A stretch of DNA of 64,000 nucleotides from Anaeromyxobacter sp. PSR-1 (GTDB taxonomy: Bacteria; Myxococcota; Myxococcia; Myxococcales; Anaeromyxobacteraceae), in assembly GCF_000964525.1 (NCBI RefSeq), contig NZ_BAZG01000005.1, forward strand, positions 1 through 64,000, read 5' to 3'. Positions 14,541 through 24,292 of the stretch are shown piece after piece. Below the pieces are notes generated by a model that did not search any database, had not been told where the DNA came from, and saw nothing but the letters and a program-made list of their open reading frames with translations. The position numbers were made by a program, and so were the translations under genes. How positions within the stretch are numbered: position 1 is the first letter of the stretch; every line of letters starts with the position of its first letter.

Positions 14541-15962
14541 ATGGTTCCCGTGCCCGGCGTTCCGACCAAGCTCCTGCTCGTGGAGGACGATCGCATCGTC
14601 CGCATCACCGTTCGCGACGCGCTGACGAAGGCGGGGTACGCGGTCGCGGCCCTGGCGGACGGCGTCGCCGCACTTCGCGCGGCGGAGGCGGAGCGATTCG
14701 ACATCGTCCTCACCGACGTTCGGCTGCCCGGCTTGGATGGCATCGCGCTCTTCCGCCGGATCCGGCAGCTCCACTCCGACGCCGCCATCCTCCTGTTCAC
14801 CGCTCACGCGGAGGTGGACGACGCGGTGGCAGTCATGCGCGAGGGCGCGCGCGACTACATCCAGAAGCCGTTCGAGATGGACGAGCTGCTCCTCCGGCTC
14901 GGGCGCGTGCGCGACGAGCTCGCGTTCCGGAGGGCGATGGAGGCCGGGGCGAAGGACCGTTCCGCCGCGCGCGGCGGCAGGTCCATCCACGGAATCTCGG
15001 CGTCGACACGCAGGCTCCTCGACCGGATCGACGCGGCCGCCGCCAGCGACGTCAACGTCCTCATCGGCGGCGAGACCGGCACCGGGAAGGACCTCTGCGC
15101 ACGCACGATCCACGAGCGGAGCCGCCGGGCCGGGCAGCCCTTCGTGGTCGTGAACTGCGCCGCGCTGCCGGAGACCCTCATCGAGGCGGAGCTCTTCGGC
15201 CACGAGAAAGGGGCGTTCACTGGGGCGGACCGGCGGCGCGTCGGGCGCTTCGAGGCCGCGAACGGCGGGACGCTGCTCCTCGACGAGATTGGCGAGCTGC
15301 CCGTCGCCGCGCAGGTGAAGCTGCTGCGGGTACTCGAGACATCGACCTTCGAGCCCGTCGGGACGAGCACCTCGGTGAAGGTGGATGTGCGGATCATCGC
15401 CGCTACGAACCGCGATCTCGCCGACGCGGTCGAGAAGGGGGCTTTCCGCAAGGACCTATTCTATCGGCTGAACGTCGTCGACATCGAGGTGCCGACGCTG
15501 CGCGAGCGCCCCGGGGACATCCCGATCCTCGTGAGCGAGTTCCTCACGGACATCGCCGCGCGCCAGGGTCGACCGGTCCCGCCGATCGACCCGGCGGCGC
15601 TCGCGGCGCTCGCCACGTACCGGTATCCGGGCAACGTCCGCGAGCTCATCCACTCCCTCGAGCGCGCGGTCGCGATTTCGCGCGGCGGCGTGATCTGCCT
15701 CGAGCACCTGCCGCCCGCGATTGCGGCGGCCGCGGGATCGGCCCCCTCGCTCGACGGCCCCGAGGACGAGGAGCGCGTCGAGCCGCTCGCGAGCGCGGTG
15801 GCCCGGTTCGAGCGCCAGTACGTTCGGCGCGTGCTTGAGCGCGCGGGCGGCCATCGCGCCCGTGCGGCGTCGCTCCTCGGGATCTCGCGCAAGGCGCTGT
15901 GGGTCCGACTGCGCGGCGAGGGCGCTGCACAGGAGCCGGAGCCCGAGGACGAGACGACCTGA
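14541..15962 (+). CDS. NtrC-type response regulator, sigma-54 activator
   Basis: 473 residues from the ATG at 14541. Receiver domain 10-125 with acceptor D59 in DIVLTDVRLPGLDG and K110; AAA+ domain with Walker A GGETGTGK near 177-183, sigma-54 contact loop GAFTGA at 224-229 and LLLDEIGELP; C-terminal Fis-type helix-turn-helix RAASLLGISRKALWVRLR. It should activate -24/-12 promoters when phosphorylated. The presumed partner is the histidine kinase at 22841, encoded with a PhnD-like sensor protein. The combination resembles AioXSR/ArxXSR oxyanion-responsive systems. Tandem dyads before three nearby transcripts are its likely targets. Confidence 0.88.
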   Translation: MVPVPGVPTKLLLVEDDRIVRITVRDALTKAGYAVAALADGVAALRAAEAERFDIVLTDVRLPGLDGIALFRRIRQLHSDAAILLFTAHAEVDDAVAVMREGARDYIQKPFEMDELLLRLGRVRDELAFRRAMEAGAKDRSAARGGRSIHGISASTRRLLDRIDAAAASDVNVLIGGETGTGKDLCARTIHERSRRAGQPFVVVNCAALPETLIEAELFGHEKGAFTGADRRRVGRFEAANGGTLLLDEIGELPVAAQVKLLRVLETSTFEPVGTSTSVKVDVRIIAATNRDLADAVEKGAFRKDLFYRLNVVDIEVPTLRERPGDIPILVSEFLTDIAARQGRPVPPIDPAALAALATYRYPGNVRELIHSLERAVAISRGGVICLEHLPPAIAAAAGSAPSLDGPEDEERVEPLASAVARFERQYVRRVLERAGGHRARAASLLGISRKALWVRLRGEGAAQEPEPEDETT

Positions 15963-15997
15963 CCTGCGCGTCTGCGCGCGCGCACGAGCTCCGTTTC

Positions 15998-16056
15998 GTT
16001 TCGTCATCGAAACGGTGGAGCAAGGGGCGGCCGCGGTCGAGTTGCCTTCACGAAAC
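15998..16056. promoter_or_regulatory. Tandem upstream activator sites before operon 1
   Basis: GTTTCG-TCAT-CGAAAC at 15998-16013 and GTTGCC-TTCA-CGAAAC at 16041-16056, 43 bp apart, as before the porin gene. The 328-bp gap between the regulator and the NrfD gene holds no gene. A clean -24/-12 promoter is not evident: the only GG-N10-GC in the right area is a weak one at 16121-16134, and CGGCGCCGCGGATTGCA at 16152-16168 looks like the operon 2 promoter but with an 11-base spacer. Confidence 0.65.
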
Positions 16057-16290
16057 GTCGACGCCGCAGGCCGCGAGGCGGAAGCCCGGCGCGTTCGCGA
16101 TTACCCAACGAAATCGGCGCGGGCGCGCTGCGGCGCCATGCCGCGGCGCCGCGGCGCCGCGGATTGCACAGCGGACGTCCCGACGTTGCACCGCATGGTG
16201 GCGGACGCGTGCTGCGCAAAGACCTGCGCTCCACGCACGGGCTCGTGCGGTCTGCCGCGGCTGAGTGCGTCGAGCCGAAGGGGACAATCG

Positions 16291-17442
16291 ATGAATGTCA
16301 GGACGAAGAGCCACTGGGGGATCGCCGTCTCCGCGTTCGTCATCGGCGGCGCCGCGGTCGTCTTCCGGCTGCTGACCGGTCACCGCCATGCCGACTACGG
16401 CTCCTACGTTCCCTGGGGACTCTGGGTCGGTGTATATGTCTACCTCGTCTGGCTGGAGGTCGGGACCCTCGTCGTCTTCGCGGGGCTAGTCCACGTCTTC
16501 GGGATGAAGCGGCTCGAGACGGCACGCAAGCACGTCCTGCTGTTCGGCGGCATCGTGCTACTCGGAGCGCTCGCCCAGATCGGCCTCGATCTCGGCCATC
16601 TGCCGCGCTTCTGGCGCACCTTCGTCACGCCCAACTTCAGCGCGCCGATGACATGGATGATCTGGCTGCACACCATCTACCTCGTGATCCTGGGAACGGA
16701 GCTGCGTTTCGCGCTTCGCGCGGAGTCGGAACCCACCGCGGAGCGGCGAGCGCACCAGCTCTCGGTGCTGACGATCCCGTTCGGCGCGGTCCTCGTTTCC
16801 GTGGTCGGCGCGGTGTTCGGCGTCGAGTCGTCGCGGCCGCTGTGGAGCGGCATGGCGCTCCCGTTGTTCTTCCTGCTGTCCTCGCTCGTCATCGGCTCCG
16901 CCATGGTGACGCTCGTCTACGCCCTGGCCGCGCCGGACCGGGGCTCCGCCGCGCACACCGAGACGATGCGGCTGCTGGGCCGGATCGTGCTCGGTCTCGT
17001 GCTCTTCGGCGCATTCGCCGTCGTCGTCAACGTCGCGACGATCCTCTCCTCGGGCGCGACCGCGAGCGCCGAGTCGGTCCGCACGCTGCTCGGCGGCCGT
17101 CATTCCTGGAGCCTCTGGCTCGTGCACGTGCTGTTCGGGCTCGCGCTCCCGGTCTGGCTGCTGACCCGGCGCGTGCCGTCCCGCAGGGCGCTGGCCACCG
17201 CCGCAGGGCTCGTCGTGCTCGGCTTCATGGCCGTCCCGGTGAACCTGATCGTCGCCCCACTCGTGCAGCCCGAGTTCGCGGCGCTGCCCGCTGCGTACAG
17301 CGGCCCGGGGCTGTCGTTCGGCTACTTCCCTACCGCCGTCGAGTGGCTCGTCTCGATGTGGGTGCTCGCCGCGGTCACGCTCGGGCTCCTCGTCGGCTCG
17401 CGCTGGCTCCGGCGCCGGGGAGCCGCGGTCGTCCAGCCCTGA
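16291..17442 (+). CDS. NrfD/TtrC-type quinol-oxidising membrane subunit
   Basis: 383 residues from an ATG with AAGGGG upstream; about nine to ten membrane segments. [19 protein letters not shown] and the repeated hydrophobic blocks match the NrfD/PsrC family, which exchanges electrons with menaquinone. It is the first gene of operon 1 and would anchor the periplasmic FeS and catalytic subunits. Only operon 1 has such an anchor; operon 2 has none. Confidence 0.85.
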   Translation: MNVRTKSHWGIAVSAFVIGGAAVVFRLLTGHRHADYGSYVPWGLWVGVYVYLVWLEVGTLVVFAGLVHVFGMKRLETARKHVLLFGGIVLLGALAQIGLDLGHLPRFWRTFVTPNFSAPMTWMIWLHTIYLVILGTELRFALRAESEPTAERRAHQLSVLTIPFGAVLVSVVGAVFGVESSRPLWSGMALPLFFLLSSLVIGSAMVTLVYALAAPDRGSAAHTETMRLLGRIVLGLVLFGAFAVVVNVATILSSGATASAESVRTLLGGRHSWSLWLVHVLFGLALPVWLLTRRVPSRRALATAAGLVVLGFMAVPVNLIVAPLVQPEFAALPAAYSGPGLSFGYFPTAVEWLVSMWVLAAVTLGLLVGSRWLRRRGAAVVQP

Positions 17443-17504
17443 CGCGGCGGCCCGCGCTGTTCGTTCCGCTCCGAAATTCTCACGCACACGCACGAGGAGA
17501 TTCC

Positions 17505-18299
17505 ATGGCCGAGATCGCTCCCACCGCCACGCCCCCCGCCCCGGCGCAGGCTCCGGAAGGGCCGCCGCGCAGCGATCCGCTCGTCCGGATGCAGGCCGAG
17601 CTGAAGCGCGCGCTCGCGAAGCCGGTCGAGCAGCGGCGCTGGGTGATGGTCATCGACCTCCGGAAGTGCGTAGGCTGCTCCGCCTGCACGGTCGGATGCG
17701 TCGCCGAGAACAAGCTTCCGCCGGGCGTGGTGTACCGCCCGGTGATGCAGGAGGAGGTCGGCACGTACCCGCGCACCACGCGCCGGTTCCTCCCGCGCCC
17801 GTGCATGCAGTGCGACGACCCTCCGTGCGTCTCGGTCTGTCCGGTGGGCGCGACGAAGAAGGCGAAGAGCGGCGTCGTCACGATCGCGTACAACGAGTGT
17901 ATCGGCTGCCGGGCCTGCCTCACCGCGTGCCCCTACTCGGCGCGGACGTTCGACTCCGGGCGGAGCTACCTCGACGGCACCCCCGAGACTGCGCCCGGCG
18001 CGATCGGCGCGCGCGCCGCGGGCTCGTACGAGCGCGCGCCCGCGTTCGAGTACGGGCAAGCCTGGCGGCGCGCCGGCGGAAAGTCCCCGATCGGCAACGC
18101 GCGCAAGTGCCACTTCTGCGAGCACCGGCTCGCGGCCGGGGTCCTGCCGGCCTGCACGACCACGTGCATCGGGCGCGCGACATACTTCGGCGACGCCAAC
18201 GACGCCGACAGCCTGGTCGCGAAACTCGTCGGCTCGCCGAACGTGATGCGCCTCAAGGAGGAGGCCGGCACGAACACGAGGGTCTTCTACCTCCTGTGA
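17505..18299 (+). CDS. Four-cluster FeS electron-transfer subunit (TtrB-like), operon 1
   Basis: 264 residues. Four 4Fe-4S sites are visible: [35 protein letters not shown] and [11 protein letters not shown] with a distal CTTTC. This is the standard set for the DMSO/tetrathionate reductase B subunits. No Tat signal is present, so it is likely carried out with the folded catalytic subunit. It lies 62 bp after the NrfD gene. It is close to the operon 2 homologue at 25889 over most of its length. Confidence 0.9.
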   Translation: MAEIAPTATPPAPAQAPEGPPRSDPLVRMQAELKRALAKPVEQRRWVMVIDLRKCVGCSACTVGCVAENKLPPGVVYRPVMQEEVGTYPRTTRRFLPRPCMQCDDPPCVSVCPVGATKKAKSGVVTIAYNECIGCRACLTACPYSARTFDSGRSYLDGTPETAPGAIGARAAGSYERAPAFEYGQAWRRAGGKSPIGNARKCHFCEHRLAAGVLPACTTTCIGRATYFGDANDADSLVAKLVGSPNVMRLKEEAGTNTRVFYLL

Positions 18300-18352
18300 C
18301 CGCCACGCGGCGACCGCGACGGACCCGCTCCCTCTACGAACCGGAGAACACG

Positions 18353-21300
18353 ATGGCGAACGAGAAGCCGAACCGAGACCCCGCGCTGCCCACGGGCGAC
18401 TCGACCGCCCCCGCGGACGCGCTCCCGCGCCGCGACTTCCTCAAGATCTCCGCGATGCTCGGCGGCTCCGCCGCGTTCGCGGCGAAGGCCGGAGTCGCAT
18501 GGGAAATGATGAGCGGCAACTCCGCGAGCGCAGCGGAAGGCGCGTCGTACCCGTTCGCGGACCCGGCGAGCGTCATCTACAGCGCGTGCCAGCAGTGCAA
18601 CACGAACTGCGGCATCAAGGTGAAGCTCGTCAATGGCGTCGTCGCGAAGATCGACGGCAACCCGTACAACCCGTTCACGCTCAACCCCCACCTCCCGTAC
18701 AAGACGGCGCTCGCGGACGCAGTCCTCGCTGATGGCGCGATCTGCCCGAAGGGCCACGCCGCGATCCAGACCACCTACGATCCTTACCGGCTCGTGAAGG
18801 TCCTGAAGCGCGCCGGCAAGCGCGGCGAGGGCAAGTGGCGGACGGTCTCGTTCGAGCAGGCGGTGCGTGAGATCTCGAAGGGGGGCAAGCTCTTCGCCGA
18901 GGTCGCGGGCGAGGAGAGCCGCACCGTCGCGGGCCTCGACGAGATCTGCGCGCTGCGGGATCCCTCAGTCGCCAAGGCGATGGCGGAGGACGTGAAGGCG
19001 ATCGTCGCCGAGAAGGACGCGGACAAGAAGAAGTCGCTCATAGGGGACTTCAAGACGAAGTTCGCCGCACACCTCGACAAGCTCATCGATCCGGACCATC
19101 CCGACCTCGGGCCCAAGAACAACCAGTTCGTCTTCAGCTGGGGCCGCATGAAGGGCGGGCGGAGCGATCTCGTCAACCGGTTCGTGAAGACCGGTTTCGG
19201 CTCGACGAACGCTCACGGCCACACCACCGTGTGCCAGGGCTCGCTCTACTTCTCCGGGAAGGCGATGAGCGAGCAGTTCGAGGCGGGGAAGTTCACCGGG
19301 GGCGACAAGTTCTACTGGCAAGGCGACGCCGAGAACGCCGAGTTCGTCATCTTCGTGGGCGCCTCCCCGTTCGAGGCGAACTACGGCCCCGCGCCGCGCA
19401 CGCCGCGCATCACCGAAGGGCTCGAGAGCGGCCGGCTCAAGTACGCGGTGATCGACCCGAGGCTCTCGAACGCCGCGTCGAAGGCGTGGAAGTGGCTCCC
19501 GAACAAGCCCGGGACGGAGGGAGCGATCGCCCTCGCGATCATCGGGCACGTCATCGAGCACAGGAAGTACGACGAGGCGTACCTGCGGAACGCCAACAAG
19601 GCCGCGGCGACGGCGGTCGGCGAGCCGACGTGGTGCAACGCGAGCTGGCTCGTGAAGCTCGACGAGAAGGGCAAGCCGGGTGCGTTCCTGCGCGCGTCGG
19701 AGATCGGCCTCACGAAGAAGTCCAAGGGGAAGGACGAGACCGGCAAGGAGATCGATCTCTTCACGCTGCCCAAGGGGAAGCCGCAGAAGTTCGATCTCAT
19801 CGTCGCGCTCAAGGACGGGAAGCCCTTCGCGTTCGATCCGAACGACGAGGCCGCCGCCGCGATCGCCGACCTCGACGCCGAGACGACGCTCCAGGGAATC
19901 CCGGCGAAGACCGCGTTTCGGCTCCTCGCCGAGTCGGCGGCGACGAACCCGTTCGCGAAGTGGGCCGAGATCGCCGGCGTCGACGCGCGGGACCTCGAGG
20001 CCGTCGCGCGGGAGTTCACGGCGCACGGCAAGAGGGCCGTGGTGGACATCCACCGCGGCGTGTCGCAGCACACGAACGGCTTCTACAACGTCATCGCCTG
20101 GAACACCCTCAACCTCCTGCTCGGCAACTACGACTGGAAGGGCGGGGCGGTGAAGGTCTCCACGTACGACGTCTCCGGGAAGAAGGCGGGCGGTCCGTTC
20201 GACATCGCCAAGGCGCCCGACGGGGCGCACGCGTTCGGCCTCTCGATCATCCGGCACGACGCGAAGTACGAGGATTCGACCCTGTTCGCCGGGTACCCCG
20301 CCAAGCGGAACTGGTACCCGCTCGCGTCGGACGTCTACCAGGAGATCATCCCCTCCATCGGCGACACGTACCCGTACCCGGTGAAGGCGCTCCTCATCTA
20401 CATGGGGTCGCCCGTCTATTCGCTGCCGGCGGCGCAGGGGATCATCGACGTGCTGTCGGATCCCGCGAAGATCCCGCTCGTCATCGCGAGTGACATCGTC
20501 GTCGGCGAGACCTCGATGTACGCCGACTACATCTTCCCGGACCTCACGAACCTGGAGCGCTGGGAGTTCGCGGGCTCGCACCCGAGCATGACCGCGAAGG
20601 TGCAGCCGATCCGCCAGCCCACCATCGCACCGCTCGTGGAGACGGTGAAGGTGTATGGCCGCGACACACCGCTCGGTCTCGAAGCGCTCCTCATCGGGAT
20701 CGCGGAGCAGCTCAAGCTGCCCGGCTTCGGCCCGGATGCGTTCGGGAAGGGCCAGCCGCTGACGCGGATGGACGACCTCTATGTCCGGATGGTCGCCAAC
20801 CTCGCCTTTGGCGAGAAGCCGGACGGCTCGGGCGCCGTTCCGGACGCGAGCGACGCCGAGCTGAAGGTGTTCCTCGACGCCCGCAAGCACCTCCCCGGGC
20901 AGATCTTCGATCCGGACGGCTGGCGGACGCTCGTCGGCGACGGGCTCTGGAAGAAGGTGGTCTACGTCCTCAACCGCGGCGGGCGGTTCCAGGACCACGC
21001 GAAGATCTACGACGGCGAGAAGGTCGCGAACAAGTACGCGAAGCTCATCAACCTGTACCAGGAGAAGACCGTCAAGACGAAGAGCCCGATGACGGGCAAG
21101 TCGCTGGCCGGCTATCCCGTGTACGTTCCCGCGCCGCTCGATCTGCTCGGGCGTCCGCTCCCGGACGAGGAGCAGGGCTACGATCTCACGCTCATCACTT
21201 ACAAGGAGATCAGCCAGACGAAGTCCCGTACCGCGAGCAACTACTGGCTCACCGCGGTGCTCCCCGAGAACGCCGTCCTCATGAACGCCGTGGACGCGGC

Positions 21301-21655
21301 CCGGCGCGGGATCGCGAACGGCGACCGGGTGCGCATCGTCTCCGCGTCCAACCCCACAGGCGAGTGGGATCTCAAGAACGGGCGGAAGCTGGCCGTCGCC
21401 GGGAAGGCCAAGGTCATCCAGGGCATCCGGCCGGGCGTCGTCGCGTTCGCGCTCGGCTACGGGCACTTCGCCTACGGCGGGACGGACGTCCAGGTGGACG
21501 GTCACATCATCGAGGGCGACGCCCGGCGGATCCGCGGGTTCCACGCGAACGTCGCGATGCGGGTCGATCCTCACCTCAAGAACACGACGCTCCTCGACCC
21601 GGTGGGCGGGAGCGCGGTGTTCTACGACTCCCGCGTGAAGGTCGTTAAGGTCTGA
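18353..21655 (+). CDS. TtrA-like molybdopterin oxidoreductase catalytic subunit, operon 1
   Basis: 1100 residues. Tat signal RRDFLK at 26-31; N-terminal 4Fe-4S site CQQCNTNCGIKVKLVNG with ICPKG; proposed molybdenum ligand Cys294 in HTTVCQGSLYF. Length and segments such as DPDHPDLGPKNNQFV, HRGVSQHTNGFYN and FGLSIIRHDAKYEDST fit the tetrathionate/selenate (TtrA, SrdA) branch better than ArrA, which is about 850 residues. It acts in the periplasm as terminal reductase. The island context and AioXSR-like regulators point to an oxyanion such as arsenate, antimonate or selenate, but tetrathionate cannot be excluded. It shares clear homology with the operon 2 catalytic subunit throughout. Confidence 0.88.
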   Translation: MANEKPNRDPALPTGDSTAPADALPRRDFLKISAMLGGSAAFAAKAGVAWEMMSGNSASAAEGASYPFADPASVIYSACQQCNTNCGIKVKLVNGVVAKIDGNPYNPFTLNPHLPYKTALADAVLADGAICPKGHAAIQTTYDPYRLVKVLKRAGKRGEGKWRTVSFEQAVREISKGGKLFAEVAGEESRTVAGLDEICALRDPSVAKAMAEDVKAIVAEKDADKKKSLIGDFKTKFAAHLDKLIDPDHPDLGPKNNQFVFSWGRMKGGRSDLVNRFVKTGFGSTNAHGHTTVCQGSLYFSGKAMSEQFEAGKFTGGDKFYWQGDAENAEFVIFVGASPFEANYGPAPRTPRITEGLESGRLKYAVIDPRLSNAASKAWKWLPNKPGTEGAIALAIIGHVIEHRKYDEAYLRNANKAAATAVGEPTWCNASWLVKLDEKGKPGAFLRASEIGLTKKSKGKDETGKEIDLFTLPKGKPQKFDLIVALKDGKPFAFDPNDEAAAAIADLDAETTLQGIPAKTAFRLLAESAATNPFAKWAEIAGVDARDLEAVAREFTAHGKRAVVDIHRGVSQHTNGFYNVIAWNTLNLLLGNYDWKGGAVKVSTYDVSGKKAGGPFDIAKAPDGAHAFGLSIIRHDAKYEDSTLFAGYPAKRNWYPLASDVYQEIIPSIGDTYPYPVKALLIYMGSPVYSLPAAQGIIDVLSDPAKIPLVIASDIVVGETSMYADYIFPDLTNLERWEFAGSHPSMTAKVQPIRQPTIAPLVETVKVYGRDTPLGLEALLIGIAEQLKLPGFGPDAFGKGQPLTRMDDLYVRMVANLAFGEKPDGSGAVPDASDAELKVFLDARKHLPGQIFDPDGWRTLVGDGLWKKVVYVLNRGGRFQDHAKIYDGEKVANKYAKLINLYQEKTVKTKSPMTGKSLAGYPVYVPAPLDLLGRPLPDEEQGYDLTLITYKEISQTKSRTASNYWLTAVLPENAVLMNAVDAARRGIANGDRVRIVSASNPTGEWDLKNGRKLAVAGKAKVIQGIRPGVVAFALGYGHFAYGGTDVQVDGHIIEGDARRIRGFHANVAMRVDPHLKNTTLLDPVGGSAVFYDSRVKVVKV

Positions 21656-21703
21656 GCGAGGCCGGTCGGCGGCCCAAAGGGGGCGCCGACCGCGCTCGTC
21701 GCC

Positions 21704-22834
21704 ATGCACAGCGCACTGCCCCGCGCCCGCGCAACCGGTGCCACGGTCGCGCACGCGAGCCGATGCCTCAACGCGCGCCAGCCCCGCCGCGCGTGCGACG
21801 CGTGCACCGCGTGCCCGACCGGCGCGCTTCGCATTGCCCCGGGCCTCGCCGTCGACGCCCACCTCTGCGCGGGGTGCGGCCTGTGCGCCGCGTCCTGTCC
21901 GGCCGGCGGGCTGGAGAAGGCGGGCCCGACCGCGGCCGACGTGCGGGCGCGCGGCCGTGAGGGGGAACGCCTGGAGCTCGTTTGCTCCGCGCGAGGGGAT
22001 CGCCGCTCGACCCGCGCCCCGGGGGTCGAAGCGCTCCTCGAGGTCGGTTGTCTCGCGAGCCTCTCGACCGAGCTCCTCTTCGTGCTCGCCGCCGAGCACG
22101 GATCCGTCTGGCTCGACGACTCCGGGTGCGCCGCCTGCGAGCTCGGCTCGACGCGCCCTGCGGCCGAGCGCGCGGCGAACCTCGCGAAGCGAATGCTCGC
22201 CGGGTGGGGGCGGGAGCGGGCGATCCTCTCGTACACGCGAGACGACGCCCTGCTCGAGCGGCGGCCGCACCCGGTACGGGACCTGGGAGATGCGCGCCCC
22301 CGCGCCACGCGCCGGCAGTTCCTCTCGATCCGTCGCCGGCCGGATCGGGACGGGCTCGCGCGCGGCGCCGGGCGGGCGGACCTCCTCGCGTGCGGGCTCC
22401 GGTCCCTCGGACGGCCAACCGTCGCCGCGTCGCTGCCTCCCGATCGCTTCGCCCGGATCCGCGTAGTGAGGTCGTGCTCTGGCTGTGGCGCCTGCGCGAA
22501 GATCTGCCCGACGGCGGCGCTCCGTGCAGCGGCGTCACCTTCGCGCTTCGTGCTCGAGCTCACGCCGGCCGCCTGCCTTGGCCCGGCCTGCGGGGTGTGC
22601 GCCCTCGCCTGCCCGATCGGCGCTATCTCGACAGACGCGCCCGCGGACACGTCCTGGCTGAGCGGGGACGGCGAGACGATCGCGGACCTACCGATGACGA
22701 GCTGTGACGAGTGTCACGCGCCGGTCGCGCAGGGTGGCGACGGTCTTTGCGAGAGCTGCCGGAAGCGGCGTGCGGAGCGGGGTTCGCTCATCGGCGAGGT
22801 CCTGGCCGGACCGCGCCGTCTGGCGGAGCGCTGA
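21704..22834 (+). CDS. Multi-cluster 4Fe-4S protein with C-terminal zinc-ribbon-like motif
   Basis: 376 residues, starting 48 bp after the catalytic subunit. Cluster motifs: CDACTACPTG, CAGCGLCAASCP, CSGCGACAKICPTAAL and a longer CLGPACGVCALACPIG. In the middle there is a region with EVGCLASLSTELLF and SGCAACELG that is not ferredoxin-like. The C-terminus has CDECHAPV with CESCRKRR, like a zinc ribbon. No signal peptide is visible, so it is probably cytoplasmic, perhaps in maturation or electron supply. I do not recognise a named family. Confidence 0.75.
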   Translation: MHSALPRARATGATVAHASRCLNARQPRRACDACTACPTGALRIAPGLAVDAHLCAGCGLCAASCPAGGLEKAGPTAADVRARGREGERLELVCSARGDRRSTRAPGVEALLEVGCLASLSTELLFVLAAEHGSVWLDDSGCAACELGSTRPAAERAANLAKRMLAGWGRERAILSYTRDDALLERRPHPVRDLGDARPRATRRQFLSIRRRPDRDGLARGAGRADLLACGLRSLGRPTVAASLPPDRFARIRVVRSCSGCGACAKICPTAALRAAASPSRFVLELTPAACLGPACGVCALACPIGAISTDAPADTSWLSGDGETIADLPMTSCDECHAPVAQGGDGLCESCRKRRAERGSLIGEVLAGPRRLAER

Positions 22835-22840
22835 GCCCGG

Positions 22841-24292
22841 TCAGGTCGCCTGGCGTCGCCGGTCGGATTTCGCCTCGGGCAGCCAGATGGTCGCGATCGT
22901 ACCTCCCTCGGTCGGGCACTCGAACTCCAGCTCTCCGTGGTGCGAGTCGACGATCGCGCGGGTGACCGAGAGCCCGAGCCCCGTTCCCTCGCCCTCCGGC
23001 TTCGTGCTGAAGAACGGATCCAGGATGCGATCCCGGATCCCCTCGGCGATTCCGGGGCCTGCGTCGACGACGGCGATGCCCACCCATGCCGGGCGCCGCC
23101 GGAGGCGCAGCGAGATCCTTCCCCCGTCGGGCGTCACATAGGCGGCATTCAGCACGAGGTTCAGCAGCGCCTGTCCGATCTGCCGAGGGTCCGCGCTCAC
23201 GGCGGCGCCGTCCAGCGCGGGGTCCGAGGTCGTCTCGAGGACGATGCGGCGGCCCCGGAGCACGGACGCGACGAAACGGCTCACGTCGTCCGCGAGCCGC
23301 CGCGGCTCGACCAGGATCGGATCGAGGGGCCGCGGGCGCCCGAACTCCAGCAGCCGCCGCACGACGTCTCGAATCCGGTCGAGCCCCTCGTCCATCAGGT
23401 CGAGGTACTCCGCGCGGGTGGCGGCGTCGGTGTCCCCGAGCCGCAGCGCGTGCACGCAGTTCTTGAGCCCGGCGAGCGGGTTGTTGACCTCGTGCGCGAC
23501 CCCCGCGACGAGCGAGCCGAGCGCCGCGAGTCGCTCCGTCACGATCGCCTTCTGCTTCGCGCGCTCCTGCTCCTCGAAGGCGGAGCGCAGGCGCAGCATC
23601 ATGCCGTTGAAGCGCTCCGCCAGCCGCTCGAGCTCGGGGCCGCCCCGCGGGCGGACGGGGCGCGGGTCCGTCGTCGGGTCGAACCCGTCAGCCACGGCGA
23701 CCAGCTCGTCGATCGGGCGGACCACGCTGCGCGCGACCACCACCGCCGCGACGACGCCCGCGAGGATCACGGCGAGCGCCACGAGGCCGAGGGGAAACGC
23801 GATCTGGCGCCGCGCGGAGAGGAGGAGGGCCATGTCGATGCCGAGGCGCACGCGGCCCGCCTTGCCTCCGAGGACGGGCTCCTCGAGGTCGAGGAACCGG
23901 GACGCGCCGTCCAGGACGACCAGCGGTCCGCTGAAGCCCGCGCCTCGTGCCTCGACCAGCGCGGCCGGCGTGCTGCCGCGGAACGAGCTCGCGAGCACCG
24001 CCCCGTCCCGGACAACGAAGCAGTACGCGACGCCGGGGATCGACGCCGCGCGGGTGACGATCTCGGCGAGGGTCACGTTGTCGTGGAGAAGGATGGGGTC
24101 GGCGATCTCTCCCGCGACGAGCCGCGCGACACCGCCGCCGAGCTGCGCCTGGTCACGCTCGAGGGCGCGGATGGCGACTCGGTTGCCGACGACGAGGTGC
24201 ACCGCGTGCATCGAGACGACCCCGAGCACCGCGAACGCGGCGAGCTTCGTCCAGAGGCGGAGCGCTCCGCGGGCGGTCCGCCAGGTGCTCAT
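22841..24292 (-). CDS. Sensor histidine kinase (AioS/ArxS-like position)
   Basis: 483 residues. Two membrane segments (about 18-36 and 166-188) enclose a periplasmic sensor of about 130 residues. A HAMP region follows (RPIDELVAVADGF), then HisKA with phospho-acceptor H267 in VAHEVNNPLAGL, and the ATPase domain with NLVLNAAYVTP, DAGPGI and GTGLGLSVTRAIVDSH. Its start overlaps the stop of the PhnD-like gene (ATGA), so sensor protein and kinase are translated together. The cognate regulator is most likely the NtrC-type protein at 14541. Confidence 0.88.
   Translation of the reverse strand: MSTWRTARGALRLWTKLAAFAVLGVVSMHAVHLVVGNRVAIRALERDQAQLGGGVARLVAGEIADPILLHDNVTLAEIVTRAASIPGVAYCFVVRDGAVLASSFRGSTPAALVEARGAGFSGPLVVLDGASRFLDLEEPVLGGKAGRVRLGIDMALLLSARRQIAFPLGLVALAVILAGVVAAVVVARSVVRPIDELVAVADGFDPTTDPRPVRPRGGPELERLAERFNGMMLRLRSAFEEQERAKQKAIVTERLAALGSLVAGVAHEVNNPLAGLKNCVHALRLGDTDAATRAEYLDLMDEGLDRIRDVVRRLLEFGRPRPLDPILVEPRRLADDVSRFVASVLRGRRIVLETTSDPALDGAAVSADPRQIGQALLNLVLNAAYVTPDGGRISLRLRRRPAWVGIAVVDAGPGIAEGIRDRILDPFFSTKPEGEGTGLGLSVTRAIVDSHHGELEFECPTEGGTIATIWLPEAKSDRRRQAT

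Noticed and set aside
16152-16168. Sigma-54 promoter of operon 1
   Set aside because: CGGCGCCGCGGATTGCA resembles the operon 2 promoter, but the GG-GC spacing is 11 and not 10, which such promoters rarely tolerate; mentioned only as a weak candidate.
18965-22270. Very long open frame antisense to the operon 1 catalytic gene
   Set aside because: High GC gives long stop-free antisense frames. Its translation is rich in R, V, L, D and lacks any domain, while the plus strand encodes an evident molybdoenzyme.
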